This document shows, piece after piece, positions 11,830 through 26,615 of a stretch of 64,000 nt of DNA (positions within the stretch are counted from its first letter, which is position 1; the number at the start of each line of letters is the position of its first letter). Both the position numbers and the translations under genes were made by a program. Source of the DNA: Taudactylus pleione. Its lineage: Eukaryota > Chordata > Amphibia > Anura > Myobatrachidae. The notes beneath the pieces are model-generated. The model was not told the origin of the DNA. It saw only the letters and a program-made list of their open reading frames with translations, and did not search any database. Location of the stretch: the NCBI GenBank assembly GCA_031769625.1, contig JAUIMM010000695.1, forward strand, positions 335,001 to 399,000. Reading direction: 5' to 3'.

Positions 11830-14800
11830 TCCGGTTCACACCCCTCTTATCCCTTCACTTCACTTCTCATCTCATCCCTTCACCTCTCATCTTATTTCTT
11901 CACATTCCCTTTAATGACTTCATTTCAATTCTCATACCTTCACATCCCCTCTTATTCCTTCACATCCCCTCTTATTCCTTCATTTCACTTCTCATCCCCT
12001 CTTATTCCTTCATTTCCCTTCTCATCCCCTCTTATCCCTTCTCTTCACTTCTCATCCACTCTTATCCCTTCTCTTCACTTCTCATCCCCTCTTATCCCTT
12101 CTCTTCACTTCTCATCCCCTCTTATCCCTTCTCTTCACTTCTCATCCCCTCTTATCCCTTCTCTTCACTTCTCATCCCTTCTCTTCACTTCTCATCCCTT
12201 CACTTCACTTCTCATCCCCCATTATCCCATTTCTTCACTTCTCATCCCCTCTTATCCCTTCTCTTCACTTCACATCCCCTGTTATCCCTTCACTTCAATT
12301 CTCATCCCCTCTTATCCCTTCACTTCTCTTCTCATCCCCTCTTATCCCTTCACTTCACTTCTCATCCCCTCTTATCCCTTCTCTTCTCTTCTCATCCCCT
12401 CTTATCCCTTCACTTCTCTTCTCATCCCCTCTTATCCCTTCACTTCACTTCTCATCCCCTCTTATCCCTTCACTTCACTTCTCATCCCCTCTTAACCCTT
12501 CACTTCACTTCTCATCCCGTCTTATCTCTTCACTTCACTTCTCATCCCCTCTTATCCCTTCACTTCACTTGTCATCCCCTCTTATCCCTTCTTCACTTCT
12601 CATCTCCTCTTATCCCTTTACTTCACTTCTCATCCCCTCTTATCCCTTCACTTCTCATCTCCTCTTATCTTTTCTCTTCACTTCTCATCCCCGCTTATCC
12701 TTTCTCTTCACTTCTCATCCCCTCTTATCACTTCACTTCTCATCTCCTCTTATCTTTTCTCTTCACTTGTCATCCACTCTTATCCCTTCTCTTCACTTCT
12801 CATCCACTCTTATCCCTTCTCTTCACTTCTCATCCCCTCTTATCCCTTCTCTTCACTTCTCATCCCCTATTATCCCTTCTCTTCACTTCTCAACCCCTCT
12901 TATCCCTTCTCTTCACTTCTCATCCCCTCTTATCACTTCACTACTCATCCCATCCCCTCTTATCCCTTCACTTCACTTCTCATCCCCTCTTATCCCTTCA
13001 CTTCACTTCTCATCCCCTCTGATCCCTTCACTTCACTTCTCATCCCCTCTTATCCCTTCACTTCACTTCTCAACCCCTTGTATCCCTTCACTTCACTTCT
13101 CATCTCCCCTTATCCCTTTACTTCACTTCGCATCCCCTCTTATCCCTTCTCTTCACTTCTCACCCCCTCTTATCACTTCTCTTCACTTCTCATCCCCTCT
13201 TAACCCTTCTCTTTACTTCTCATCCCCTCTTATCCCTTATCTTCACTTTTTATCCCTTCTCGTCACTACTCATACCCTCTTATCCCTTCACTTCTCATCC
13301 CCTCTTATCTCTTCACTTCACTTCTCATCCCCTCTTATCCCTTCACTTCATTTCTCATCCCCTCTTATCACTTCACTACTCATCCCGTCTTATCCCTTTT
13401 CTACACTTCTCATCCCCTCTTATCCCTTTTCTTCTCTTCTCATCCCCTCTTATCTCTTCACTTCACTTCTCATCTTCTCTTATCCATTCTCTTCACTTCT
13501 TATCCCTTCACTTAACTTCTCATCCCCTCTTATCCTTCACTTCTCATCCCCTCGTATCCCTACACTTCACTTCTCATCCCCTCTTATCCCTTCACTTCTC
13601 ATCCCTTCTCTTCACTTCTCATCACTTCTCTTCACTTCTCATCCCCTCTTATTCCTTCACCACTTCTCATCCCTTCTCTTCACTTATCATCCCCTCTCTT
13701 CACTTCTCATCCCCTTATCCCTTCATTTCACTTCTCATACCCTCTGATCCCTTCATTTCACTTCTCATCCCCTCTGATCCCTTCATTTAACTTCTCATCC
13801 CCTCTTATCCCTTCATTTCACTTCTCGTCCCCTCTTGTCCCTTCTCTTCACTTCTCATCCCTTCTCTTCACTTCTCATCCCTTCACTTCACTTCTCATCC
13901 CCCATTATCCCATTTCTTCACTTCTCATCCCCTCTTATCCCTTCTCTTCACTTCTCATCCCCTCTTATCCCTTCACTTCAATTCTCATCCCCTCTTTCCC
14001 TTCACTTCTCTTCTCATCCCCTCTTATCCCTTCACTTAACTTCTCATCCCCTCTTATCACTTCACTTCACTTCTCATCCCCTCTTATCCCTTCACTTCAC
14101 TTCTCATCCCGTAAAATCTCTTCACTTCACTTCTCATCCCCTCTTATCCCTTCACTTCACTTATCATCCCCTCTTATCCCTTCTTCACTTCTCATCTCCT
14201 CTTATCCCTTTACTTCACTTCTCATCCGCTCTTATCCCTTCACTTCTCATCTCCTCTTATCTTTTCTCTTCACTTGTCATCCCCTCTTATCCCTTCACTT
14301 CACTTCTCATCCCCTCTTATCCCTTCTCTTCTCTTCTCATCCCCTCTTATCCCTTCACTTCTCTTCTCATCCCCTCTTATCCCTTCACTTCTCATCTCCT
14401 CTTATCTTTTCTCTTCACTTGTCATCCCCTCTTATCCCTTTACTTCACTTGTCATCCCCTCTTATCCCTTCTTCACTTCTCATCTCCTCTTATCCCTTTA
14501 TTTCACTTCTCATCCCCTCTTATCCCTTCACTTCTCATCTCCGCTTATCTTTTCTCTTCACTTGTCATCCCCTCTTATCCTTTCTCTTCACTTCTCATCC
14601 CCTCTTATCACTTCACTTCTCATCTCCTCTTATCTTTTCTCTTCACTTGTCATCCACTCTTATCCCTTCTCTTCACTTCTCATCCCCTCTTATCCCTTCT
14701 CTTCACTTCTCATCCACTCTTATCCCTTCTCTTCACTTCTCATCCCCTCTTATCCCTTCTCTTCACTTCTCATCCCCTATTATCCCTTCTCTTCACTTCT

Positions 14801-17800
14801 CAACCCCTCTTATCCCTTCTCTTCACTTCTCATCCCCTCTTATCACTTCACTACTCATCCCATCCCCTCTTATCCCTTCACTTCTCATCCCCTCTTATCC
14901 CTTCACTTCACTTCTCATCCCCTCTGATCCCTTCACTTCACTTCTCATCCCCTCTTATCCCTTCACTTCACTTCTCAACCCCTCTTATCCCTTCACTTCA
15001 CTTCTCATCTCCCCTTATCCCTTTAATTCACTTCTCATCCCCTCTTATCCCTTCTCTTCACTTCTCATCCCCTCTTATCACTTCTCTTCACTTCTCATCC
15101 CCTCTTATCCCTTCTCTTTACTTCTCATCCCCTCTTATCCCTTATCTTCACTTCTTATCCCTTCTCGTCACTTCTCATCCCCTTATCCCTTCACTTCTCA
15201 TCCCCTCTTATCTCTTCACTTCACTTCTCATCCCCTCTTATCCCTTCACTTAATTTCTCATCCCCTCTTATCACTTCACTACTCACCCCGTCTTATCCCT
15301 TTTCTACACTTCTCATCCCCTCTTGTCCCTTTTCTTCACTTCTCATCCCCTCTTATCCCTTCACTTCACTTCTCATCTCCTCTTATCTCTTCACTTCACT
15401 TCTCATCTTCTCTTATCCATTCTCTTCACTTCTTATCCCTTCACTTAACTTCTCATCCCCTCTTATCCTTCACTTCTCATCCCCTCGTATCCCTACACTT
15501 CACTTCTCATCCCCTCTTATCCCTTCACTTCTCATCCCTTCTCTTCACTTCTCATCCCTTCTCTTCACTTCTCATCCCCTCTTATTCCTTCACCACTTCT
15601 CATCCCTTCTCTTCACTTATCATCCCCTCTCTTCACTTCTCATCCCCTCTTATCCCTTCATTTCACTTCTCATCCCCTCTGATCCCTTCATTTCACTTCT
15701 CATCCCCTCTGATCCCTTCATTTAACTTCTCATCCACTGTTATCCCTTCATTTCACTTCTCATCCTCTCTTGTCCCTTCTCTTCACTTCTCATCCCTTCG
15801 CTTCACTTCTCATCCCTTCACTTCACTTCTCATCCCCCATTATCCCATTTCTTCACTTCTCATCCCCTCTTATCCCTTCTCTTCACTTCTCATCCCCTCT
15901 TATCCCTTCACTTCAATTCTCATCCCCTCTTATCCCTTCACTTCTCTTCTCATCCCCTCTTATCCCTTCACTTCAATTCTCATCCCCTCTTATCCCTTCA
16001 CTTCTCTTCTCATCCCCTCTTATCCCTTCACTTCACTTCTCATCCCCTCTTATCCCTTCACTTCACTTCTCATCCCCTCTTATCCCTTCACTTCACTTCT
16101 CATCCCCTCTTATCCCTTCACTTCACTTCTCATCCCGTCTTATCTCTTCACTTCACTTCTCATCCCCTCTTATCCCTTCACTTCACTTATCATCCCCTCT
16201 TATCCTTTCTCTTCACTTCTCATCCCCTCTTATCACTTCACTTCTCATCTCCTCTTATCCCTTCTCTGCACTTCTCATCCCCTCTTATCCCTTCATTTCA
16301 CTTCTCATCCCTTCTCTTCACTTCTCATCCCTTCTCTTCTCATCCCTTCTCTTCACTTTTCATCCCCTATTATCCCTTCATTTCACTTCTCTTCCCCTCT
16401 TATCCCTTCACTTCAATTCTCATCCCCTCTTATCCCTTCACTTCTCATCCCTTCTCATCCCCTCTTATCCCTTCACTTAACTTCTAATCCCCTCTTAGTC
16501 CTTTACTTCACTTCTCATCCCCTCTTATTCCTTTTCTTCACTTCTCATCCCCTCTTATTCCTTTTCTTCACTTCTCATCCCTTGTCATCCCCTCTTATCC
16601 CTTCACTTAACTTCTCATCCCCTCTTATTCCTTTACTTCACTTCTCATCCCCTCTTATTCCTTTACTTCACTTCTCATCCCCTCTTATTCCTTTACTTCA
16701 CTTCTCATCCCCACTTCTCTCTTCACTTCACTTCTTATCCCTTCACTTCACTTCTCATCCCCTCTTATCCCTTCACTTCTCATCCCCTCTTTTCCCTTCA
16801 CTTCTCATGCCTACTTATCCCCTCTTATCCCTTCACTTCACTTCTCATCCCCTCTTATCCCTTCCCTTCTCAACCCATCTTATCCCTTCACTTCTCATCC
16901 CTTCTCATCCCCTCTTATCCTTTCACATCACTTCTCATCCCCTCTTATCCCTTCACTTCACTTCTCATCCCCTCTTATCCCTTCACTTCACTTCTCATCG
17001 CTTCTCTTCACTTCTCATCTCATCTCCTCTTATCCCTTCACTTCACTTCTCATCCCCTCTTATCCCTTCACTTCACTTCTCATCCCCTCTTATCCATTCA
17101 CTTCATTTCTCATCCCCTCTTATCCGTTCACTTCAATTCTCATCCCCTCTTATCCCTTCTCTTCTCATCCCTTCTCATCCTCTCTTATTCCTTTACTTCA
17201 CTTCTCATCCCCTCTTATTCCTTCACTTCACTTCTCATCCCCTCTTATTCCTTTACTTCACTTCTCATCCCCTCTTATCCCTTCACTTCTCATCCATTCT
17301 CATCCCCTCTTATCCCTTCACTTCACTTCTCATCCCCTCTTATCCCTTCTCTTCACTTCTCATCCCCTCTTATCCCTTCACTTCTCATCCCCTCTTATCA
17401 CATCACTTCTCATCCCCTCTTATCCCTTCACTTCTCATCCCCTCTTATCCCTTCACTTATCCCCTCTTATCCCTTCACTTCACTTCTCATCCCCTCTTAT
17501 CCCTTCCCTTCTCATCCCCTCTTATCCCTTCACTTCTCATCCCTTCTCATCCCCTCTTATCACTTCTCATCCCTTCTCATCCCCTCTTATCCCTTCACTT
17601 CACTTCTCATCCCCTCTTATCCCTTCACTTCACTCCTCATCCCTTCTCTTCACTTCTCATCTAGTCTTATCTCTTCACTTCACTTCTCATCCCTCTTATC
17701 CCTTCATTTCACTTCTCATCCCTCTTATCCCTTCTCTTCACTTCTCATCCCCTCTTATCCCTTCATTTAATTTCTCAACCTTTCTCTTCACTTCTCATCC

Positions 17801-20800
17801 CCAATTATCCCTTCCTTTCACTTCTCATCCCCTCTTATCCCTTCATTTCACTTCTCTTTACTTCTCATCCCTTCTCTTCACTTCTCATCCCCTTTTATCC
17901 CTTCACTTCTCATCCCCTCTTATGCCTTCACTTCAATTCTCATCCCCTCTTATCCCTTCACTTCACTTCTGTTCCCCTCTTATCCCTTCACTTCACTTCT
18001 CATCCCCTCTTATCCTTTCACTTCTCATCCCCTCTTATCCCTTCACTTGTCATCCCTACTCATCCCCTCTTATCCCTTCACTTGTCATCCCTTCTCATCC
18101 CCTCTTATCCCTTCACTTCTCATCCCCTCTTATCCCTTCACTTCTCATCCCCTCTTATCCCTTCACTTCACTTCTGTTCCCCTCTTATCCCTTCACTTCA
18201 CTTCTCATCCCCTCTTATCCTTTCACTTCTCATCCCCTCTTATCCCTTCACTTGTCATCCCTACTCATCCCCTCTTATCCCTTCACTTGTCATCCCTTCT
18301 CATCCCCTCTTATCCCTTCCCTTCTCATCCCCTCTTATCCCTTCACTTCTCATCCCCTCTTATCCCTTCACTTCACTTCTCATCCCCTCTTATCCCTTCA
18401 CTTCACTTCTCATCTCCTCTTATCCCTTCACTTCACTTCTCATCCCTTCTCTTCACTTCACTTCTCATCTCCTCTTATCCCTTCACTTCACTTCTAATCC
18501 CCTCTTATCCCTTCACTTCACTTCTCATCCCTTCTCTTCACTTCTCATCCCTTCTCTTCACTTCTCATCCCCTGTTATCCCTTCATTTTGTTTCTAATCC
18601 CCTCTTGTCCCTTCATTTCACTTCTCTTCACTTCTCATCCCCTCTTATCCCTGCACTTCACTTCTCATCCCCTCTTATTCCTTTACTTCACTTCTCATCC
18701 CCTCTTATCCCTTCACTTCTCATCCCTTCTCATCCCCTCTTATCCCTTCCCTTCACTTCTCATCCCTTCTCTTCACTTCTCATCCCCTCATCCCTTCATT
18801 TCACTTATCATCCCCTCTTATCCCTTCATTTCACTTATCATCCCCTCTTATCCCTTCACTTCACTTCTCATCCCCTCTTATCCCTTCCCTTCTCATCCCC
18901 TCTTATCCCTTCACTTCTCATTCCTTCTCATCCTCTCTTATCCCTTCACTTCACTTCTCATCTCCTCTTTTCCCTTCACTTCACTTCTCATCCCCTCTTA
19001 TCCCTTCACTTCACTCCTCATCCCTTCTCTTCACTTCACTTCTCATCTCCTCTTATCGCTTCACTTCACTTCTCATCCCCTCTTATCCCTTCTCTTCACT
19101 TCTCATCCCCTATTATCCCTTCATTTTGTTTCTAATCCCCTCTTGTCCCTTCATTTCACTTCTCTTCACTTCTCATCCCCTCTTATCCCTGCACTTCACT
19201 TCTCATCCCCTCTTATTCCTTTACTTCACTTCTCATCCCCTCTTATCCCTTCACTTCTCATCCCTTCTCATCCCCTCTTATCCCTTCACTTCACTTCTCA
19301 TCCCTTCTCTTCACTTCTCATCCCCTCTTATCCCTTCATTTCACTTATCATCCCCTCTTATCCCTTCATTTCACTTATCATCCCCTCTTATCCCTTCACT
19401 TCACTTCTCATCCCCTCTTATCCCTTCCCTTCTCATCCCCTCTTATCCCTTCACTTCTCATCCCTTCTCATCCTCTCTTATCCCTTCACTTCACTTCTCA
19501 TCTCCTCTTTTCCCTTCACTTCACTTCTCATCCCCTCTTATCCCTTCACTTCACTCCTCATCCCTTCTCTTCACTTCACTTCTCATCTCCTCTTATCGCT
19601 TCACTTCACTTCTCATCCCCTCTTATCCCTTCACTTCACTTCTCATCCCTTCTCTTCATTTCTCATCCCCTCTTATCCGTTCTCTTCACTTCTCATCCCT
19701 TCTCTTCACTTCTCATCCCCTATTATCCCTTCATTTCATTTCTAATCCCCTCTTGTCCCTTCATTTCATTTCTCTTCACTTCTCATCCCCTCTTATCCCT
19801 TCACTTCACTTCTCATCCCCTCTTATCCCTTCACTTCACTTCTCATCCCCTCTTATCCATTCACTTCATTTCTCATCCCCTCTTATCCCTTCACTTCAAT
19901 TCTCATCCCCTCTTATCCCTTCACTTCTCATCCCTTCTCATCCTCTCTTATCCCTTCACTTAACTTCTCATCCCCTCTTATTCCTTTACTTCACTTCTCA
20001 TCCCCTCTTATTCCTTTACTTCACTTCTCATCCCCTCTTATCCCTTCACTTCTCACCCCTTCTCATCCCCTCTTATCCCTTCACTTCACTTCTCATCCCT
20101 TCTCTTCACTTCTCATCCCTTCTCTTCACTTTTCATCCCCTATTATCCCTTCACTTCACTTCTCATCCCCTCTTATCCCTTCACTTCAATTTTCATCCCC
20201 TCTTATCCCTTCACTTAAATTCTCATCCCCTCTTATCCCTTCACTTCTCATCCCCTCTCATCCCCTCTTATCCCTTCACTTAACTTCTAATCCCCTCTTA
20301 GTAACTTCTCATCCCCTCTTATCCCTTCACTTCTCATCCCCTCTTATCTCTTCCCTTCACTTAACTTCTCATCCCCTCTTATCTCTTCACTTCACTTCTT
20401 ATCCCTTCACTTTACTTCTCATCCCCTCTTATCCCTTCACTTCTCATCCCTTCTTATCCCCTCACTTCTCATCCCTACTCATCCCCTCTTATCCCTTCAC
20501 TTCTCATCCCCTCTTATCCCTTCACTTCACTTCTCATCCCCTCTTATCCCTTCCCTTCTCATCCCCTCTTATCCCTTCACTTATCATCCCTTCTCATCCC
20601 CTCTTATCCCTTCACTTCACTTCTCATCCCCTCTTATCCCTTCACTTATCATCCCTTCTCATCCCCTCTTATCCCTTCACTTCACTTCTCATCCCCTCTA
20701 ATCCCTTCACTTCACTTCTCATCTCTTCTCTTCACTTCACTTCTCATCTCCTCTTATCCCTTCACTTCTCATCCCCTCTTATCCCTTCTCTTCACTTCTC

Positions 20801-23800
20801 ATCCCTTCACTTCACTTCTCATCCCCTCTTATCCCTTCTCTTCACTTCTCATCCCCTCTTATCCCTTCACTTCACTGCTCATCTCCTCTTATCCCTTCAC
20901 TTCACTTCTCATCCCCTCTTATCCCTTCTCTTCACTTTTCATCCCCTCTTATCCCTTCTCTTCCCTTCTCATCCCTTCTCTTCACTTTTCATCCCCTATT
21001 ATCCCTTCATTTAATTTCTAATCCCCTCTTGTCCCTTCATTTCACTTCTCATCCCCTCTTATCCCTTCACTTCACTTCTCATCCCCTCTTATCCCTTCAC
21101 TTCTCATCCAATCTTATCCCTTCACTTCTCATCCCTACTCATCCCCTCTTATCCCTTCACTTCACTTCTCATCCCCTCTTATCCTTTCCCTTCTCATCCC
21201 CTCTTATCCCTTCACTTATCATCCCTTCTCATCCCCTCTTATCCCTTCACTTCACTTCTCATCCCCTCTTATCCCTTCCCTTCTCATCCCCTCTTATCCC
21301 TTCACTTCACTTCTCATCCCCTCTTATCCCTTCCCTTCTCATCCCCTCTTATCCCTTCACTTATCATCCCTTCTCATCCCCTCTTATCCCTTCACTTCAC
21401 TTCTCATCCCCTCTTATCCCTTCCCTTCTCATCCCCTCTTATCCCTTCACTTATCATCCCTTCTCATCCCCTCTTATCCCTTCACTTCACTTCTCATCCC
21501 CTCTTATCCTTTCACTTCACTTCTCATCCCTTCTCTTCACTTCACTTTTCATCTCCTCTTATCCCTTCACTTCACTTCTCATCCCCTCTTATCCCTTCAC
21601 TTCACTTCTCATCCCTTCTCTTCACTTCTCATCCCCTCTTATCCCTTCTCTTCCCTTCTTATCCCCTTTTATCCCTTCATTTGATTTCTAATCCCCTCTT
21701 GTCCCTTCATTTCACTTCTCTTCACTTCTCATCCCCTCTTATCCCTTCACTTCTCATCCCCTCTTATCCCTTCACTTCACTTCTCATCCACTCTTATCCC
21801 TTCTCTTCACTTCTCATCCCCTCTTATCCCTTCATTTCACTTCTCTTCACTTCTCATCCCTTCTCTTTACTTCTCAACCTGTCTCTTCACTTCTCATCCC
21901 CTATTATCCCTTCATTTCACTTCTCATCCCCTCTTATCCCTTCATTTCACTTCTCTTCACTTCTCATCCCTTCTCTTCACTTCTCATCCCCTTTTATCCC
22001 TTCACTTCATTTCTCATCCCCTCTTATCCCTTCACTTCTCATCCCCTTTTATCCCTTCACTTCTCATCCCCTCTTATCCCTTCACTTCTCATCCCCTCTT
22101 ATCCCTTCACTTCTCATCCCTACTCATCCCCTCTTATCCCTTCACTTCTCATCCCCTCATCCCCTCTTATCCCTTCACTTCTCATCCCTACTCATCCCCT
22201 CTTATCCCTTCACTTCTCATCCCTACTTATCCCCTCTTAACCCTTCACTTCTCATCCCTACTCATCCCCTCTTGTCCCTTCACTTCTCATCCCTGCTCAT
22301 CCCCTCTTATCCCTTCACTTCTCATCCCTGCTCATCCCCTCTTATCCCTTCACTTCTCATCCCTACTCATCCCCTCTTATCCCTTCACTTCTCATCCCTT
22401 CTCATCCCCTCTTATCCCTTCACTTCACTTCTCATCCACTCTTATCCCTTCTCTTCACTTCTCATCCCCTCTTATCCCTTCATTTCACTTCTCTTCACTT
22501 CTCATCCCTTCTCTTTACTTCTCAACCTGTCTCTTCACTTCTCATCCCCTATTATCCCTTCATTTCACTTCTCATCCCCTCTTATCCCTTCATTTCACTT
22601 CTCTTCACTTCTCATCCCTTCTCTTCACTTCTCATCCCCTTTTATCCCTTCACTTCATTTCTCATCCCCTCTTATCCCTTCACTTCTCATCCCCTTTTAT
22701 CCCTTCACTTCTCATCCCCTCTTATCCCTTCACTTCTCATCCCTGCTCATCCCCTCTTATCCCTTCACTTCTCATCCCTGCTCATCCCCTCTTATCCCTT
22801 CACTTCTCATCCCTACTCATCCCCTCTTATCCCTTCACTTCTCATCCCCTCATCCCCTCTTATCCCTTCACTTCTCATCCCTACTCATCCCCTCTTATCC
22901 CTTCACTTCTCATCCCTACTTATCCCCTCTTAACCCTTCACTTCTCATCCCTACTCATCCCCTCTTGTCCCTTCACTTCTCATCCCTGCTCATCCCCTCT
23001 TATCCCTTCACTTCTCATCCCTGCTCATCCCCTCTTATCCCTTCACTTCTCATCCCTACTCATCCCCTCTTATCCCTTCACTTCTCATCCCTTCTCATCC
23101 CCTCTTATCCCTTCACTTCACTTCTCATCCACTCTTATCCCTTCTCTTCACTTCTCATCCCCTCTTATCCCTTCATTTCACTTCTCTTCACTTCTCATCC
23201 CTTCTCTTTACTTCTCAACCTGTCTCTTCACTTCTCATCCCCTATTATCCCTTCATTTCACTTCTCATCCCCTCTTATCCCTTCATTTCACTTCTCTTCA
23301 CTTCTCATCCCTTCTCTTCACTTCTCATCCCCTTTTATCCCTTCACTTCATTTCTCATCCCCTCTTATCCCTTCACTTCTCATCCCCTTTTATCCCTTCA
23401 CTTCTCATCCCTGCTCATCCCCTCTTATCCCTTCACTTCTCATCCCTACTCATCCCCTCTTATCCCTTCACTTCTCATCCCCTCATCCCCTCTTATCCCT
23501 TCACTTCTCATCCCTACTCATCCCCTCTTATCCCTTCACTTCTCATCCCTACTCATCCCCTCTTATCCCTTCACTTCTCATCCCTACTCATCCCCTCTTA
23601 TCCCTTCACTTCTCATCCCTACTCATCCCCTCTTATCCCTTCACTTCTCATCCCTACTCATCCCCTCTTATCCCTTCACTTCTCATCCCTACTCATCCCC
23701 TCTTATCCCTTCACTTCTCATCCCTACTCATCCCCTCTTATCCCTTCACTTCTCATCCCTGCTCATCCTCTCTTATCCCTTCACTTCTCATCCCTACTCA

Positions 23801-24080
23801 TCCCCTCTTATCCCTTCACTTCTCATCCCTGCTCATCCTCTCTTATCCCTTCACTTCTCATCCCTGCTCATCCTCTCTTATCCCTTCACTTTTCATCCCT
23901 ACTCATCCCCTCTTATCCCTTCACTTTTCATCCCTACTCATCCCCTCTTATCCCTTCACTTCTCATCCCTACTCATCCCCTCTTATCCCTTCACTTCTCA
24001 TCCCTGCTCATCCCCTCTTATCCCTTCACTTCTCATCCCTACTCATCCCCTCTTATCCCTTCACTTCTCATCTCTTCACA
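11830..24080. repeat. 12.2-kb nearly G-free C/T/A satellite with 20/25/30-bp units
   Basis: The basic unit is TTCTCATCCCCTCTTATCCC followed by CTTCACTTCA (30 bp); units shortened or lengthened in 5-bp steps are common. The plus strand has almost no G. Higher-order copies are visible: a block with the variant CCCATTATCCCATTT recurs near 12210, 13895 and 15835; a block with CATTTTGTTTCTAATCC recurs at 18583 and 19121 (538 bp apart); a block with CTTCTCAACCTGTCTC recurs near 21870, 22520 and 23212 (about 650 to 690 bp apart). Near 22.1-24.0 kb a CATCCCTACTCATCCC variant dominates. Open frames up to about 1080 codons arise only because TAG and TGA cannot form without G; they are not treated as genes. 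Confidence 0.97.
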
Positions 24081-24299
24081 TCCCCTTACATGTAAATACC
24101 TTTATATTCTGTCATTTACCTTGAAATCATGGGAGTTATTTTCTTATTTGAGGATTGACGGTGGAGTACTACCCATAGGTAATATATGACAGGCAAAGTA
24201 TACACAAAATATATGCTACACCTTCCTTATCCCTTCACATCATTCTTTCATATACTGTCATATACCTTCAAATAATGGTTGCAATGTTCTTAATCGATG

Positions 24300-24302
<3 letters not shown>

Positions 24303-24372
<70 letters not shown>
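24303..24372. repeat. (TA)n microsatellite
   Basis: About 34 consecutive TA dinucleotides, followed by an imperfect TA/CATA tail to about 24410. Confidence 0.97.
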
Positions 24373-24374
<2 letters not shown>

Positions 24375-24908
24375 ATATACTTATATACATACATACACAC
24401 ATACATATAAATTATTTTGTGGCAAATAATAGTTCCAGGCAGATAGATGTAGTGAACTGATGAAAGTTGATGCAGATACTCTGCAAGTGCAATGACAATA
24501 ATGCCAGATAGTCAGGACTCCTGAGAAGTAATATCTCTGCGCCCAGCCAGCTGTTTGGGTCTAGGAACTTTTCTTTAACCCCGTCCTTGCACTTTGCTTT
24601 TGTGTGTAAGACAAGCCTGCAAAATCATTGTTTTACCGCTGCGCTTGGACATGGTACAATGGAAACCTGTGGCAGCGCACAGCTTCTGAGTGACTTACTG
24701 AGAAAAATATGGGATCACAATTCCTGATTCTTTATCGCATAGATACCCAGTCCCTGCTTTACTTGCTGGCTTAGTTTACTCAACATTTTTACATAGCGGT
24801 AATAGAGCAGTTCCTCTTTGCCAGCCTGTTATGTACATGTTATCTGTTAATACCTCTAAAACTTTCAGTGTTCCTAAAATATGGAGACTGGACTCAGTTA
24901 CTATAATT

Positions 24909-25085
24909 TAAAGGTTCCCAAGCGCGGCACCCCAACAGTTCAGGTATTAGAGAGATCCATGGATGAGCACAGGTGGTTAACTCAAACTGACTGAGGTACT
25001 AATGAAGTCACCGTTGGTCAAGCATGGATATCCTTAAAACCTGGACTGTTAGGGTGCCCTGAAGACTGAGTTTGGGAACCCCTTG
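24909..25085. mobile_element. hAT-type MITE, 177 bp, with 8-bp target duplication
   Basis: The ends are inverted: AAAGGTTCCCAA at the left and TTGGGAACCCCTTG at the right. Flanks are CTATAATT (24901-24908) and CTATAATG (25086-25093), an 8-bp target duplication with one mismatch, as expected for hAT elements. Related truncated copies are at 39736-39839 and 55050-55150 (shared words GACTGAGGTACTAA, TTTCCTTAAAACCTGG or their complements). It carries no coding capacity. Confidence 0.8.
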
Positions 25086-26069
25086 CTATAATGTGTATGT
25101 GAATATGACAGAATTTAGCACATTATTATGAGATTCCATATAAATATGCGACTTGTAGTTGTAGACATTACTACTGAGAAAAAACACAACTTAAATATTC
25201 AATGACGGCAAAGTACAGACACTGTATCAACGTCTCCCATCGCCAGAAAGCCGCTTTTAGCCCTATATTGTGCCACACTAACAGGTTTCATGCAAAGATT
25301 TGAAAGCCCTTTGTGTTGGACACACATTTGATGTTGTAAAGATACGTTAGAAGCATGTATACCTAGTGCAGATAAACGCAGTGCTAGCAGGTATTGGCAA
25401 ATCCAGAGGCTTATTACTTGAGCATAATTTACTTTATGTTCCTACCTGTGCAGTGGCGTCTGTGCAGCTGTTCTGTCTTCATCTCAGGGGTCGGCTTTAT
25501 GTCGTTAGAGGATGGCAATTAGTGCCAGAAAGAACTCGTGGGAGACATCTGGAGAGCAGGCTTCATGCTGAGACAGACATGCTACACCTATAAGTCGTTA
25601 ATATTTCATGTACTCTGTCCTTACTGAAAGGGGAAGAAATGCATAGGGACCGCACCGAGATTCAGTGATGTGCAACCTGACAAGCACAGGATACAGGATG
25701 CGCCCAGCCAACACCATGTGCTGTAATCCCTTAGCCAAGCCTGATCCCTGACCTTTCGCAGTATTTACACCCTGTGACCGCTCCAGGGTCAACTATAATT
25801 CCCTTTTTTTATATATTTTAAAATTTTTTATTAATAATTATTTAGTTTGGTTGTTCAAAAGGAAAAGCAACACGGGCAGATGAACCATAAAAGAGGCAGC
25901 AAGCCAAAGTGTAATAAGGCAATAATCAGGGGCGCACGTATAGTGCGTGCAGGTGATGCCGTTGCTATTGGGTCCTGTGGCTTAGGGGGCCTGCCTGGGA
26001 TGGTATTGGATACAGAAAGGGTTAGTGTGCAAACTACTCGCCATGATACAGGGTGCCGAGTACACTAGC

Positions 26070-26615
26070 GGCCTGATTCAAAGGTGGAAGCAATGCAGAT
26101 GTTTGCGCAGTTCAGTGATATATTTGCTGCTACGTATGTGCGATAGATCCTGAAAACCCCAGCGGCACATGTGTTCCCCTGGGCGTGCGCCAATTCACCT
26201 GTTGTGTATTGGATTGCTGGCTCTGGAACTGGAGGCACAAGACCATGGGCGTTCCTGCGAGGTGGCTTGAAGTGAACGCACAAAAAAGGGCGTCTGATGG
26301 ACGTGTTATGGGTGTGTCACGAGTGTGTTATGGGCGACTGTGTTCCCAAATGCAGAGCCGCTGCTACAGAGGCCATGTTTAGCTGGCGTTCAGAAGGGGA
26401 CAATGTGCCAGCCATAGGCTGGTGGAAGTGGCGATGGTGAATATGATGGATCGCTGACAGTGGAGTGTTTGGAACCACAGGCGGAGTTACACAATCCGCG
26501 GGCAGTGAAAGTGGGCGTGTCTCAGGGCTTGCACTGTCCGGCGCACACTGGTGCACGAGGGGAAGGCTGATACTAACATTTGCATATTGTCGCTGCTGGG
26601 ATTCTGAATCAGCCC
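26070..26615. mobile_element. Possible MITE with GCCTGATTCA-type ends
   Basis: The left end reads GCGGCCTGATTCAAAGGTGG and the right end, reverse-complemented, contains GGGGCTGATTCAGA. The ends are only about 12 bp and imperfect, no target duplication was confirmed, and no transposase is present, so this is tentative. Confidence 0.35.

Noticed and set aside
11718..24095. Very long plus-strand open frames (up to about 1080 codons) rich in Ser, Leu, Pro, His and Phe
   Set aside because: They follow from a satellite almost lacking G, in which TAG and TGA cannot occur. Several frames are open at once and they shift between units, with no codon-level constraint.
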